Assembly (NCBI GenBank): GCA_963920705.1
Contig: CAWUCO010000066.1
Location: 665,501 to 729,500, forward strand
Direction: 5' to 3'
DNA from: Odiellus spinosus
Taxonomy: Eukaryota > Arthropoda > Arachnida > Opiliones > Phalangiidae
Length of the DNA stretch: 64,000 bases
Made by a program: the position numbers and the translations under genes. The notes beneath the pieces were generated by a model. The model was not told where the DNA came from and made no database searches. It worked only from the letters and a program-made list of their open reading frames with translations. Positions 11,011 to 23,840 of the stretch are shown one piece after another. Positions within the stretch are counted from its first letter, which is position 1. Every line of letters begins with the position of its first letter.

Positions 11011-12600
11011 AATTGTGACAAATATAAAATTGGTTAAAATTAAGCAAAAACGATTAAAAATCCAAGATTATTGGATTCAAATGGACAAAAAACTTTTGAT
11101 TTTTAAGCAATTTAGACAAAATTAAGACCACTCGAAAGAGCAAATATTGGTCTATCTAAAAAACAAGAGTTTTGGAAAATCCGTTGAAAAACATGGAAAA
11201 TATGGACAATTCAAAAAGCATCTAATATCAAAAAGCGAATTTTGAAAATCTGAAATTTGACTATTTTGATATTCTATGATTTCTTGAATTGGCCATATTT
11301 TTCTTGTTTATCAACGGATTTTTGAAAACTCTTATTATTTAGACTGTCCATTAATTGCTCTTTCGAATGACTTTGGTTTTGTCTAAATTGCAAAATTGTG
11401 ACAAATATAAAATTGGTTAAAATTAAGCAAAAACGCTTAAAAATCCAAGATTATTGGATTCAAATGGACACAAAACTTTTGATTTTTAAGCGATTTAGAC
11501 AAAATTAGACCACTCGAAAGAGCAAATATTGGTCTATCTAAAAAACATGAGTTTTGGAAAATCCCTTGAAAAACATGGAAAATATGGACAATTCAAAAAA
11601 CATCTAATATCAAAAAGCGAATTTTTGGAAAATCTGAAATTTGACTATTTTGATATTCTATGATTTCTTGAATTGGCCATATTTTTCTTGTTTTTCAACG
11701 GATTTTTGAAAACTCTTATTATTTAGACTGTCCATTAATTGCTCTTTCGAATGACTTTGGTTTTGTCTAAATTGCAAAATTGTGACAAATATAAAATTGG
11801 TTAAAATTAAGCAAAAACGCTTAAAAATCCAAGATTATTGGATTCAAATGGACACAAAACTTTTGATTTTTAAGCGATTTAGACAAAATTAAGACCACTC
11901 GAAAGAACAAATATTGGTCTATCTGAAAATCAAGAGTTTTGGAAAATCCGTTGAAAAACATGGAAAATATGGACAATTCAAAAAGCATCTAATATCAAAA
12001 AGCGAATTTTGAAAATCTGAAATTTGACTATTTTGATATTCTATGATTTCTTGAATTGGCCATATTTTTCTTGTTTTTCAACGGATTTTTGAAAACTCTT
12101 ATTATTTAGACTGTCCATTAATTGCTCTTTCGAATGACTTTGGTTTTGTCTAAATTGCAAAATTGTGACAAATATAAAATTGGTTAAAATTAAGCAAAAA
12201 CGCTTAAAAATCCAAGATTATTGGATTCAAATGGACACAAAACTTTTGATTTTTAAGCGATTTAGACAAAATTAGACCACTCGAAAGAGCAAATATTGGT
12301 CTATCTAAAAAACAAGAGTTTTGGAAAATCCGTTGAAAAACATGGAAAATATGGACAATTCAAAAAGCATCTAATATCAAAAAGCGAATTTTTGGAAAAT
12401 CTGAAATTTGACTATTTTGATATTGTATGGTTTCTCGAATTGGCCATATTTTTCTTGTTTTTCAACGGATTTTTGAAAACTCTTATTATTTAGACTGTCC
12501 ATTAATTTCTCTTTCGAATGACTTTGGTTTTGTCTAAATTGCAAAATTGTGACAAATATAAAATTGGTTAAAATAAAGCAAAAACACATAAAAGTCCAAG
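11010..12600 (-). repeat. 2-mer subarray with gaatttttggaaaat insertion variant
   Basis: A 2-3 base longer linker A, gcgaatttttggaaaatc, occurs at about 11618 and 12383 (765 apart). Alternate units read gcgaattttgaaaatc. The segment from about 11900 to 12600 reappears near 36390-37090 at offset 24492, sharing cgaaagaac and cacataaaag. Confidence 0.75.
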
Positions 12601-15040
12601 ATTATTGGATTCAAATGGACACAAAACTTTTGATTTTTAAGCGATTTAGACAAAATTAAGACCACTCGAAAGAGCAAATATTGGTCTATCTAAAAAACAA
12701 GAGTTTTGGAAAATCCGTTGAAAAACATGGAAAATATGGACAATTCAAAAAGCATCTAATATCAAAAAGCGAATTTTGAAAATCTGAAATTTGACTATTT
12801 TGATATTGTATGGTTTCTCGAATTGGCCATATTTTTCTTGTTTTTCAACGGATTTTTGAAAACTCTTGTTATTTAGACTGTCCATTAATTGCTTTTTCGA
12901 ATGACTTTGGTGTTGTCTAAATTGCAAAATTGTGACAAATATAAAATTGTTTAAAATAAAGCAAAAACACTTAAAAATCCAAGATTATTGGATTCAAATG
13001 GACACAAAACTTTTGATTTTTAAGCGATTTAGACAAAATTAAGACCACTCGAAAGAGCAAATATTGGTCTATCTAAAAAACAAGAGTTTTGGAAAATCCG
13101 TTGAAAAACATGGAAAATATGGACAATTCAAAAAACATCTAATATCAAAAAGCGAATTTTTAAAATCTTAAATTTGACTATTTTGATATTGTATGATTTC
13201 TTGAATTGGCCATATTTTTCTTGTTTTTCAACGGATTTTTGAAAACTCTTAATATTTAGACTGTCCATTAATTGCTCTTTCGAATGACTTTGGTTTTGTC
13301 TAAATTGCAAAATTGTGACAAATATAAAATTGGTTAAAATTAAGCAAAAACACTTAAAAATCAAACATTATTGGATTCAAATGGACACAAAACATTTGAT
13401 TTTTAAGCGATTTAGACAAAATTAGACCACTCGAAAGAGCAAATATTGGTCTATCTAAAAAACATAAGTTTTGGAAAATCCCTTGAAAAACATGGAAAAT
13501 ATAGCCAATTCAAAAAACATCTAATATCAAAAAGCGAATTTTTAAAATCTGAAATTTGACTATTTTGATATTGTATGGTTTCTTGAATTGGCCATATTTT
13601 TCTTGTTTTTCAACGGATTTTTGTAAACTCTTGTTATTTAGACTGTCCATTAATTGCTCTTTCGAATGACTTTGGTTTTGTCTAAATTGCCAAGACGTGA
13701 CAAATATAAAATTGGTTAAAATAAAGCAAAAACGCTTAAAAATCCAAGATTATTGGATTCAAATGGACACAAAACTTTTGATTTTTAAGCGATTTAGACA
13801 AAATTAAGACCACTCGAAAGAGCAAATATTGGTCTATCTAAAAAACAAGAGTTTTGGAAAATCCGTTGAAAAACATGGAAAATATGGACAATTCAAAAAA
13901 CATCTAATATCAAAAAGCGAATTTTTAAAATCTTAAATTTGACTATTTTGATATTGTATGATTTCTTGAATTGGCCATATTTTTCTTGTTTTTCAACGGA
14001 TTTTTGAAAACTCTTAATATTTAGACTGTCCATTAATTGCTCTTTCGAATGACTTTGGTTTTGTCTAAATTGCAAAATTGTGACAAATATAAAATTGGTT
14101 AAAATTAAGCAAAAACACTTAAAAATCAAACATTATTGGATTCAAATGGACACAAAACATTTGATTTTTAAGCGATTTAGACAAAATTAGACCACTCGAA
14201 AGAGCAAATATTGGTCTATCTAAAAAACATAAGTTTTGGAAAATCCCTTGAAAAACATGGAAAATATAGCCAATTCAAAAAACATCTAATATCAAAAAGC
14301 GAATTTTTAAAATCTGAAATTTGACTATTTTGATATTGTATGGTTTCTTGAATTGCCCATATTTTTCTTGTTTTTCAACGGATTTTTGTAAACTCTTGTT
14401 ATTTAGACTGTCCATTAATTTCTCTTTCGAATGACTTTGGTTTTGTCTAAATTGCCAAGACGTGACAAATATAAAATTGGTTAAAATAAAGCAAAAACGC
14501 TTAAAAATCCAAGATTATTGGATTCAAATGGACACAAAACTTTTGATTTTTAAGCGATTTAGACAAAATTAAGACCACTCGAAATAGCAAATATTGGTCT
14601 ATCTAAAAAACATGAGTTTTGGAAAATCCCTTGAAAAACATTGAAAATATGGCCAATTCAAAAAACATCTAATATCAAAAAGCGAATTTTTAAAATCTGA
14701 AATTTGACTATTTTGATATTGTATGATTTCTTGAATTGGCCATATTTTTCTTGTTTTTCAACGGATTTTTGAAAACTCTTATTATTTAGACTGTCCATTA
14801 ATTGCTCTTTCGAATGACTTTGGTTTTGTCTAAATTGCCAAAACGTGACAAATATAAAATTGGTTAAAATTAAGCAAAAACGCTTAAAAATCCAAGATTA
14901 TTGGATTCAAATGGACACAAAACTTTTGAATTTTAAGCGATTTAGATAAAATTAAGACCACTCTAAAGAGCAAATATTGGTCTATATAAAAAACAAGAGT
15001 TTTGGAAAATCCGTTGAAAAACATGGAAAATATGGACAAT
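12600..15040 (-). repeat. Founder-like units of the 8-mer (d, e, f, e, f, h order)
   Basis: Monomers here match types found in the following 8-mer but in another order. A type with ttggtgttgtc and ctttttcgaatg is at 12745 ('d'). A type with cttaatattta and aaatcaaacatt is at 13128 and 13893 ('e', 765 apart). A type with cataagttttgg and ttgccaagacgtgac follows each ('f'), then a type with cgaaatagc and cattgaaaatatgg ('h'). Confidence 0.72.
13688..13697. repeat. Spacer variant with gacgtgac (first example)
   Basis: Most spacers read ttgcaaaattgtgac next to the L arm. A subfamily reads ttgccaagacgtgac, ttgccaaaacgtgac or ttgacaagacgtgac. Examples are near 13690, 14457, 14838, 17140, 17518, 20196, 22106, 42487 (inverted), 47603 (inverted), 55076, 56603, 58136, 58897, 59280, 60052, 60812, 61197, 62725, 63490 and 63873. 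The acgtga core resembles bZIP or E-box type sites, but no functional context is visible. Confidence 0.6.
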
Positions 15041-18000
15041 TCAAAAAACATCTAATATCAAAAAGCGAATTTTTAAAATCTTAAATTTGACTATTTTGAT
15101 ATTGTATGATTTCTTGAATTGGCCATATTTTTCTTGTTTTTCAACGGATTTTTGAAAACTCTTAATATTTAGACTGTCCATTAATTGTTCTTTCGAATGA
15201 CTTTGGTTTTGTCTAAATTGCAAAATTGTGACAAATATAAAATTGGTTAAAATTAAGCAAAAACACTTAAAAATCAAACATTATTGGATTCAAATGGACA
15301 CAAAACTTTTGATTTTTAAGCGATTTAGACAAAATTAGACCACTCGAAAGAGCAAATATTGGTCTATCTAAAAAACATGAGTTTTGGAAAATCCGTTGAA
15401 AAACATGGAAAATACAGCCAATTCAAAAAACATCTAATATCAAAAAGCGAATTTTTAAAATCTGAAATTTGACTATTTTGATATTGTATGGTTTCTTGAA
15501 TTGGCCATATTTTTCTTGTTTTTCAACGGATTTTTGAAAACTCTTATGATTTAGACTGTCCATTAATTGCTCTTTCGAATGAGTTTGGTTTTGTCTAAAT
15601 TGCAAAATTGTGACAATTATAAAATTGGTTAAAATTAAGCAAAAACACTTAAAAATCCAAGATTATTGGATTCAAATGGAAACAAAACTTTTGATTTTTA
15701 AGCGATTTAGACAAAATTAAGACTACTCGAAAGAGCAAATATTGGTCTATCTAAAAAACAAGAGTTTTGGAAAATCCGTTGAAAAACATGGAAAATATAG
15801 CCAATTCAAAAAACATCTAATATCAAAAAGCGAATTTTTAAAATCTGAAATTTGACTATTTTGATATTGTATGGTTTCTTGAATTGGCCATATTTTTCTT
15901 GTTTTTCAACGGATTTTTGAAAACTCTTATTATTTAGACTGTCCATTAATTGCTCTTTCGAATGACTTTGGTTTTGTCTAAATTGCAAAATTGTGAACAA
16001 TATAAAATTGGTTAAAATTAAGCAAAAACGCTTAAAAATCCAAGATTATTGGATTCAAATGGACACAAAACTTTTGATTTTTAAGCGATTTAGACAAAAT
16101 TAAGACCACTCGAAAGAGCAAATATTGGTCTATCTAAAAAACAAGAGTTTTGGAAAATCCGTTGAAAAACATGGAAAATATGGACAATTCAAAAAGCATC
16201 TAATATCAAAAAGCGAATTTTGAAAATCTGAAATTTGACTATTTTGATATTGTATGGTTTCTCGAATTGGCCATATTTTTCTTGTTTTTCAACGGATTTT
16301 TGAAAACTCTTGTTATTTAGACTGTCCATTAATTGCTTTTTCGAATGACTTTGGTGTTGTCTAAATTGCAAAATTGTGACAAATATAAAATTGTTTAAAA
16401 TAAAGCAAAAACACTTAAAAATCCAAGATTATTGGATTCAAATGGACACAAAACTTTTGATTTTTAAGCGATTTAGACAAAATTAAGACCACTCCAAAGA
16501 GCAAATATTGTTCTATCTAAAAAACAAGAGTTTTGGAAAATCCGTTGAAAAACATGGAAAATATGGACAATTCAAAAAACATCTAATATCAAAAAGCGAA
16601 TTTTTAAAATCTTAAATTTGACTATTTTGATATTGTATGATTTCTTGAATTGGCCATATTTTTCTTGTTTTTCAACGGATTTTTGAAAACTCTTAATATT
16701 TAGACTGTCCATTAATTGCTCTTTCGAATGACTTTGGTTTTGTCTAAATTGCAAAATTGTGACAAATATAAAATTGGTTAAAATTAAGCAAAAACACTTA
16801 AAAATCAAACATTATTGGATTCAAATGGACACAAAACATTTGATTTTTAAGCGATTTAGACAAAATTAGACCACTCGAAAGAGCAAATATTGGTCTATCT
16901 AAAAAACATAAGTTTTGGAAAATCCCTTGAAAAACATGGAAAATATAGCCAATTCAAAAAACATCTAATATCAAAAAGCGAATTTTTAAAATCTGAAATT
17001 TGACTATTTTGATATTGTATGGTTTCTTGAATTGGCCATATTTTTCTTGTTTTTCAACGGATTTTTGTAAACTCTTGTTATTTAGACTGTCCATTAATTG
17101 CTCTTTCGAATGACTTTGGTTTTGTCTAAATTGCCAAAACGTGACAAATATAAAATTGGTTAAAATTAAGCAAAAACGCTTAAAAATCCAAGATTATTGG
17201 ATTCAAATGGACACAAAACTTTTGATTTTTAAGCGATTTAGACAAAATTAAGACCACTCGAAAGAGCAAATATTGTTCTATCTAAAAAACAAGAGTTTTG
17301 GAAAATCCGTTGAAAAACATGGAAAATATGGACAATTCAAAAAACATCGAATATCAAAAAGCGAATTTTTAAAATCTGAAATTTGACTATTTTGATATTG
17401 TATGATTTCTTGAATTGGCCATATTTTTCTTGTTTTTCAACGGATCTTTGAAAACTCTTATTATTTAGACTGTCCATTAATTTCTCTTTTGAATAACTTT
17501 GGTTTTGTCTAAATTGACAAGACGTGACAAATATAAAATTGGTTAAAATAAAGCAAAAACGCTTAAAAATCCAAGATTATTGGATTCAAATGGACACAAA
17601 ACTTTTGATTTTTAAGCGATTTAGACAAAATTAAGACCACTCGAAATAGCAAATATTGGTCTATCTAAAAAACATGAGTTTTGGAAAATCCCTTGAAAAA
17701 CATTGAAAATATGGCCAATTCAAAAAACATCTAATATCAAAAAGCGAATTTTTAAAATCTGAAATTTGACTATTTTGAAATTGTATGATTTCTTGAATTG
17801 GCCATATTTTTCTTGTTTTTCAACGGATTTTTGAAAACTCTTATTATTTAGACTGTCCATTAATTGCTCTTTCGAATGACTTTGGTTTTGTCTAAATTGC
17901 CAAAACGTGACAAATATAAAATTGGTTAAAATTAAGCAAAAACGCTTAAAAATCCAAGATTATTGGATTCAAATGGACACAAAACTTTTGAATTTTAAGC

Positions 18001-21000
18001 GATTTAGATAAAATTAAGACCACTCTAAAGAGCAAATATTGGTCTATATAAAAAACAAGAGTTTTGGAAAATCCGTTGAAAAACATGGAAAATATGGACA
18101 ATTCAAAAAACATCTAATATCAAAAAGCGAATTTTTAAAATCTTAAATTTGACTATTTTGATATTGTATGATTTCTTGAATTGGCCATATTTTTCTTGTT
18201 TTTCAACGGATTTTTGAAAACTCTTAATATTTAGACTGTCCATTAATTGCTCTTTCGAATGACTTTGGTTTTGTCTAAATTGCAAAATTGTGACAAATAT
18301 AAAATTGGTTAAAATTAAGCAAAAACACTTAAAAATCAAACATTATTGGATTCAAATGGACACAAAACTTTTGATTTTTAAGCGATTTAGACAAAATTAG
18401 ACCACTCGAAAGAGCAAATATTGGTCTATCTAAAAAACATGAGTTTTGGAAAATCCGTTGAAAAACATGGAAAATACAGCCAATTCAAAAAACATCTAAT
18501 ATCAAAAAGCGAATTTTTAAAATCTGAAATTTGACTATTTTGATATTGTATGGTTTCTTGAATTGGCCATATTTTTCTTGTTTTTCAACGGATTTTTGAA
18601 AACTCTTATGATTTAGACTGTCCATTAATTGCTCTTTCGAATGAGTTTGGTTTTGTCTAAATTGCAAAATTGTGACAATTATAAAATTGGTTAAAATTAA
18701 GCAAAAACACTTAAAAATCCAAGATTATTGGATTCAAATGGAAACAAAACTTTTGATTTTTAAGCGATTTAGACAAAATTAAGACTACTCGAAAGAGCAA
18801 ATATTGGTCTATCTAAAAAACAAGAGTTTTGGAAAATCCGTTGAAAAACATGGAAAATATAGCCAATTCAAAAAACATCTAATATCAAAAAGCGAATTTT
18901 TAAAATCTGAAATTTGACTATTTTGATATTGTATGGTTTCTTGAATTGGCCATATTTTTCTTGTTTTTCAACGGATTTTTGAAAACTCTTATTATTTAGA
19001 CTGTCCATTAATTGCTCTTTCGAATGACTTTGGTTTTGTCTAAATTGCAAAATTGTGAACAATATAAAATTGGTTAAAATTAAGCAAAAACGCTTAAAAA
19101 TCCAAGATTATTGGATTCAAATGGACACAAAACTTTTGATTTTTAAGCGATTTAGACAAAATTAAGACCACTCGAAAGAGCAAATATTGGTCTATCTAAA
19201 AAACAAGAGTTTTGGAAAATCCGTTGAAAAACATGGAAAATATGGACAATTCAAAAAGCATCTAATATCAAAAAGCGAATTTTGAAAATCTGAAATTTGA
19301 CTATTTTGATATTGTATGGTTTCTCGAATTGGCCATATTTTTCTTGTTTTTCAACGGATTTTTGAAAACTCTTGTTATTTAGACTGTCCATTAATTGCTT
19401 TTTCGAATGACTTTGGTGTTGTCTAAATTGCAAAATTGTGACAAATATAAAATTGTTTAAAATAAAGCAAAAACACTTAAAAATCCAAGATTATTGGATT
19501 CAAATGGACACAAAACTTTTGATTTTTAAGCGATTTAGACAAAATTAAGACCACTCCAAAGAGCAAATATTGTTCTATCTAAAAAACAAGAGTTTTGGAA
19601 AATCCGTTGAAAAACATGGAAAATATGGACAATTCAAAAAACATCTAATATCAAAAAGCGAATTTTTAAAATCTTAAATTTGACTATTTTGATATTGTAT
19701 GATTTCTTGAATTGGCCATATTTTTCTTGTTTTTCAACGGATTTTTGAAAACTCTTAATATTTAGACTGTCCATTAATTGCTCTTTCGAATGACTTTGGT
19801 TTTGTCTAAATTGCAAAATTGTGACAAATATAAAATTGGTTAAAATTAAGCAAAAACACTTAAAAATCAAACATTATTGGATTCAAATGGACACAAAACA
19901 TTTGATTTTTAAGCGATTTAGACAAAATTAGACCACTCGAAAGAGCAAATATTGGTCTATCTAAAAAACATAAGTTTTGGAAAATCCCTTGAAAAACATG
20001 GAAAATATAGCCAATTCAAAAAACATCTAATATCAAAAAGCGAATTTTTAAAATCTGAAATTTGACTATTTTGATATTGTATGGTTTCTTGAATTGGCCA
20101 TATTTTTCTTGTTTTTCAACGGATTTTTGTAAACTCTTGTTATTTAGACTGTCCATTAATTGCTCTTTCGAATGACTTTGGTTTTGTCTAAATTGCCAAG
20201 ACGTGACAAATATAAAATTGGTTAAAATAAAGCAAAAACGCTTAAAAATCCAAGATTATTGGATTCAAATGGACACAAAACTTTTGATTTTTAGCGATTT
20301 AGACAAAATTAAGACCACTCGAAATAGCAAATATTGGTCTATCTAAAAAACATGAGTTTTGGAAAATCCCTTGAAAAACATTGAAAATATGGCCAATTCA
20401 AAAAACATCTAATATCAAAAAGCGAATTTTTAAAATCTGAAATTTGACTATTTTGAAATTGTATGATTTCTTGAATTGGCCATATTTTTCTTGTTTTTCA
20501 ACGGATTTTTGAAAACTCTTATTATTTAGACTGTCCATTAATTGCTCTTTCGAATGACTTTGGTTTTGTCTAAATTGCCAAAACGTGACAAATATAAAAT
20601 TGGTTAAAATTAAGCAAAAACGCTTAAAAATCCAAGATTATTGGATTCAAATGGACACAAAACTTTTGAATTTTAAGCGATTTAGATAAAATTAAGACCA
20701 CTCTAAAGAGCAAATATTGGTCTATATAAAAAACAAGAGTTTTGGAAAATCCGTTGAAAAACATGGAAAATATGGACAATTCAAAAAACATCTAATATCA
20801 AAAAGCGAATTTTTAAAATCTTAAATTTGACTATTTTGATATTGTATGATTTCTTGAATTGGCCATATTTTTCTTGTTTTTCAACGGATTTTTGAAAACT
20901 CTTAATATTTAGACTGTCCATTAATTGCTCTTTCGAATGACTTTGGTTTTGTCTAAATTGCAAAATTGTGACAAATATAAAATTGGTTAAAATTAAGCAA

Positions 21001-23840
21001 AAACACTTAAAAATCAAACATTATTGGATTCAAATGGACACAAAACTTTTGATTTTTAAGCGATTTAGACAAAATTAGACCACTCGAAAGAGCAAATATT
21101 GGTCTATCTAAAAAACATGAGTTTTGGAAAATCCGTTGAAAAACATGGAAAATACAGCCAATTCAAAAAACATCTAATATCAAAAAGCGAATTTTTAAAA
21201 TCTGAAATTTGACTATTTTGATATTGTATGGTTTCTTGAATTGGCCATATTTTTCTTGTTTTTCAACGGATTTTTGAAAACTCTTATGATTTAGACTGTC
21301 CATTAATTGCTCTTTCGAATGAGTTTGGTTTTGTCTAAATTGCAAAATTGTGACAATTATAAAATTGGTTAAAATTAAGCAAAAACACTTAAAAATCCAA
21401 GATTATTGGATTCAAATGGAAACAAAACTTTTGATTTTTAAGCGATTTAGACAAAATTAAGACTACTCGAAAGAGCAAATATTGGTCTATCTAAAAAACA
21501 AGAGTTTTGGAAAATCCGTTGAAAAACATGGAAAATATAGCCAATTCAAAAAACATCTAATATCAAAAAGCGAATTTTTAAAATCTGAAATTTGACTATT
21601 TTGATATTGTATGGTTTCTTGAATTGGCCATATTTTTCTTGTTTTTCAACGGATTTTTGAAAACTCTTATTATTTAGACTGTCCATTAATTGCTCTTTCG
21701 AATGACTTTGGTTTTGTCTAAATTGCAAAATTGTGAACAATATAAAATTGGTTAAAATTAAGCAAAAACACTTAAAAATCAAACATTATTGGATTCAAAT
21801 GGACACAAAACATTTGATTTTTAAGCGATTTAGACAAAATTAGACCACTCGAAAGAGCAAATATTGGTCTATCTAAAAAACATAAGTTTTGGAAAATCCC
21901 TTGAAAAACATGGAAAATATAGCCAATTCAAAAAACATCTAATATCAAAAAGCGAATTTTTAAAATCTGAAATTTGACTATTTTGATATTGTATGGTTTC
22001 TTGAATTGGCCATATTTTTCTTGTTTTTCAACGGATTTTTGTAAACTCTTGTTATTTAGACTGTCCATTAATTGCTCTTTCGAATGACTTTGGTTTTGTC
22101 TAAATTGCCAAGACGTGACAAATATAAAATTGGTTAAAATAAAGCAAAAACGCTTAAAAATCCAAGATTATTGGATTCAAATGGACACAAAACTTTTGAT
22201 TTTTAAGCGATTTAGACAAAATTAAGACCACTCGAAATAGCAAATATTGGTCTATCTAAAAAACATGAGTTTTGGAAAATCCCTTGAAAAACATTGAAAA
22301 TATGGCCAATTCAAAAAACATCTAATATCAAAAAGCGAATTTTTAAAATCTGAAATTTGACTATTTTGAAATTGTATGATTTCTTGAATTGGCCATATTT
22401 TTCTTGTTTTTCAACGGATTTTTGAAAACTCTTATTATTTAGACTGTCCATTAATTGCTCTTTCGAATGACTTTGGTTTTGTCTAAATTGCCAAAACGTG
22501 ACAAATATAAAATTGGTTAAAATTAAGCAAAAACGCTTAAAAATCCAAGATTATTGGATTCAAATGGACACAAAACTTTTGAATTTTAAGCGATTTAGAT
22601 AAAATTAAGACCACTCTAAAGAGCAAATATTGGTCTATATAAAAAACAAGAGTTTTGGAAAATCCGTTGAAAAACATGGAAAATATGGACAATTCAAAAA
22701 ACATCTAATATCAAAAAGCGAATTTTTAAAATCTTAAATTTGACTATTTTGATATTGTATGATTTCTTGAATTGGCCATATTTTTCTTGTTTTTCAACGG
22801 ATTTTTGAAAACTCTTAATATTTAGACTGTCCATTAATTGCTCTTTCGAATGACTTTGGTTTTGTCTAAATTGCAAAATTGTGACAAATATAAAATTGGT
22901 TAAAATTAAGCAAAAACACTTAAAAATCAAACATTATTGGATTCAAATGGACACAAAACTTTTGATTTTTAAGCGATTTAGACAAAATTAGACCGCTCGA
23001 AAGAGCAAATATTGGTCTATCTAAAAAACATGAGTTTTGGAAAATCCGTTGAAAAACATGGAAAATACAGCCAATTCAAAAAACATCTAATATCAAAAAG
23101 CGAATTTTTAAAATCTGAAATTTGACTATTTTGATATTGTATGGTTTCTTGAATTGGCCATATTTTTCTTGTTTTTCAACGGATTTTTGAAAACTCTTAT
23201 GATTTAGACTGTCCATTAATTGCTCTTTCGAATGAGTTTGGTTTTGTCTAAATTGCAAAATTGTGACAATTATAAAATTGGTTAAAATTAAGCAAAAACA
23301 CTTAAAAATCCAAGATTATTGGATTCAAATGGAAACAAAACTTTTGATTTTTAAGCGATTTAGACAAAATTAAGACTACTCGAAAGAGCAAATATTGGTC
23401 TATCTAAAAAACAAGAGTTTTGGAAAATCCGTTGAAAAACATGGAAAATATAGCCAATTCAAAAAACATCTAATATCAAAAAGCGAATTTTTAAAATCTG
23501 AAATTTGACTATTTTGATATTGTATGGTTTCTTGAATTGGCCATATTTTTCTTGTTTTTCAACGGATTTTTGAAAACTCTTATTATTTAGACTGTCCATT
23601 AATTGCTCTTTCGAATGACTTTGGTTTTGTCTAAATTGCAAAATTGTGAACAATATAAAATTGGTTAAAATTAAGCAAAAACACTTAAAAATCCAAGATT
23701 ATTGGATTCAAATGGACACAAAACTTTTGATTTTTAAGCGATTTAGACAAAATTAAGACCACTCGAAAGAGCAAATATTGGTCTATCTAAAAAACAAGAG
23801 TTTTGGAAAATCCGTTGAAAAACATGGAAAATATGGACAA
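15041..23840 (-). repeat. 8-mer higher-order repeat (3062 bp) with 7-mer and 5-mer derivatives
   Basis: Lettering monomer types from 15041 gives a b c d e f g h, then a b c d e f h from 18103, then a b c/e f h from 20781, then a b c from 22694. The matching 'a' units lie 3062, 2678 and 1913 bp apart, which is 8, 7 and 5 monomers. Type g (catcgaatatc, gatctttgaaaac, ttgaataacttt) is present once, near 17340-17540, and missing later. Private markers of b are cttatgattta and gaatgagttt; of c, attgtgaacaa; of h, cgaaatagc. Confidence 0.87.
21546..21929 (-). repeat. Hybrid c/e monomer at an unequal-exchange junction
   Basis: The unit begins as type c (attgtgaacaatataaa at 21730) and ends as type e (cacttaaaaatcaaacatt at 21768, followed by aaaacatttgattt). 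Three monomers (rest of c, d, start of e) are missing relative to the parent 8-mer. The exchange point lies in ataaaattggttaaaattaagcaaaaac, between about 21742 and 21768. Confidence 0.8.

Noticed and set aside
12296..12493. 65-codon open frames on the plus strand (also 36788-36985)
   Set aside because: Opened by the 2-base longer linker A (gaatttttggaaaat) that these two related units share. The frame is on the opposite strand to the other recurrent frame and overlaps it, with no sign of coding.
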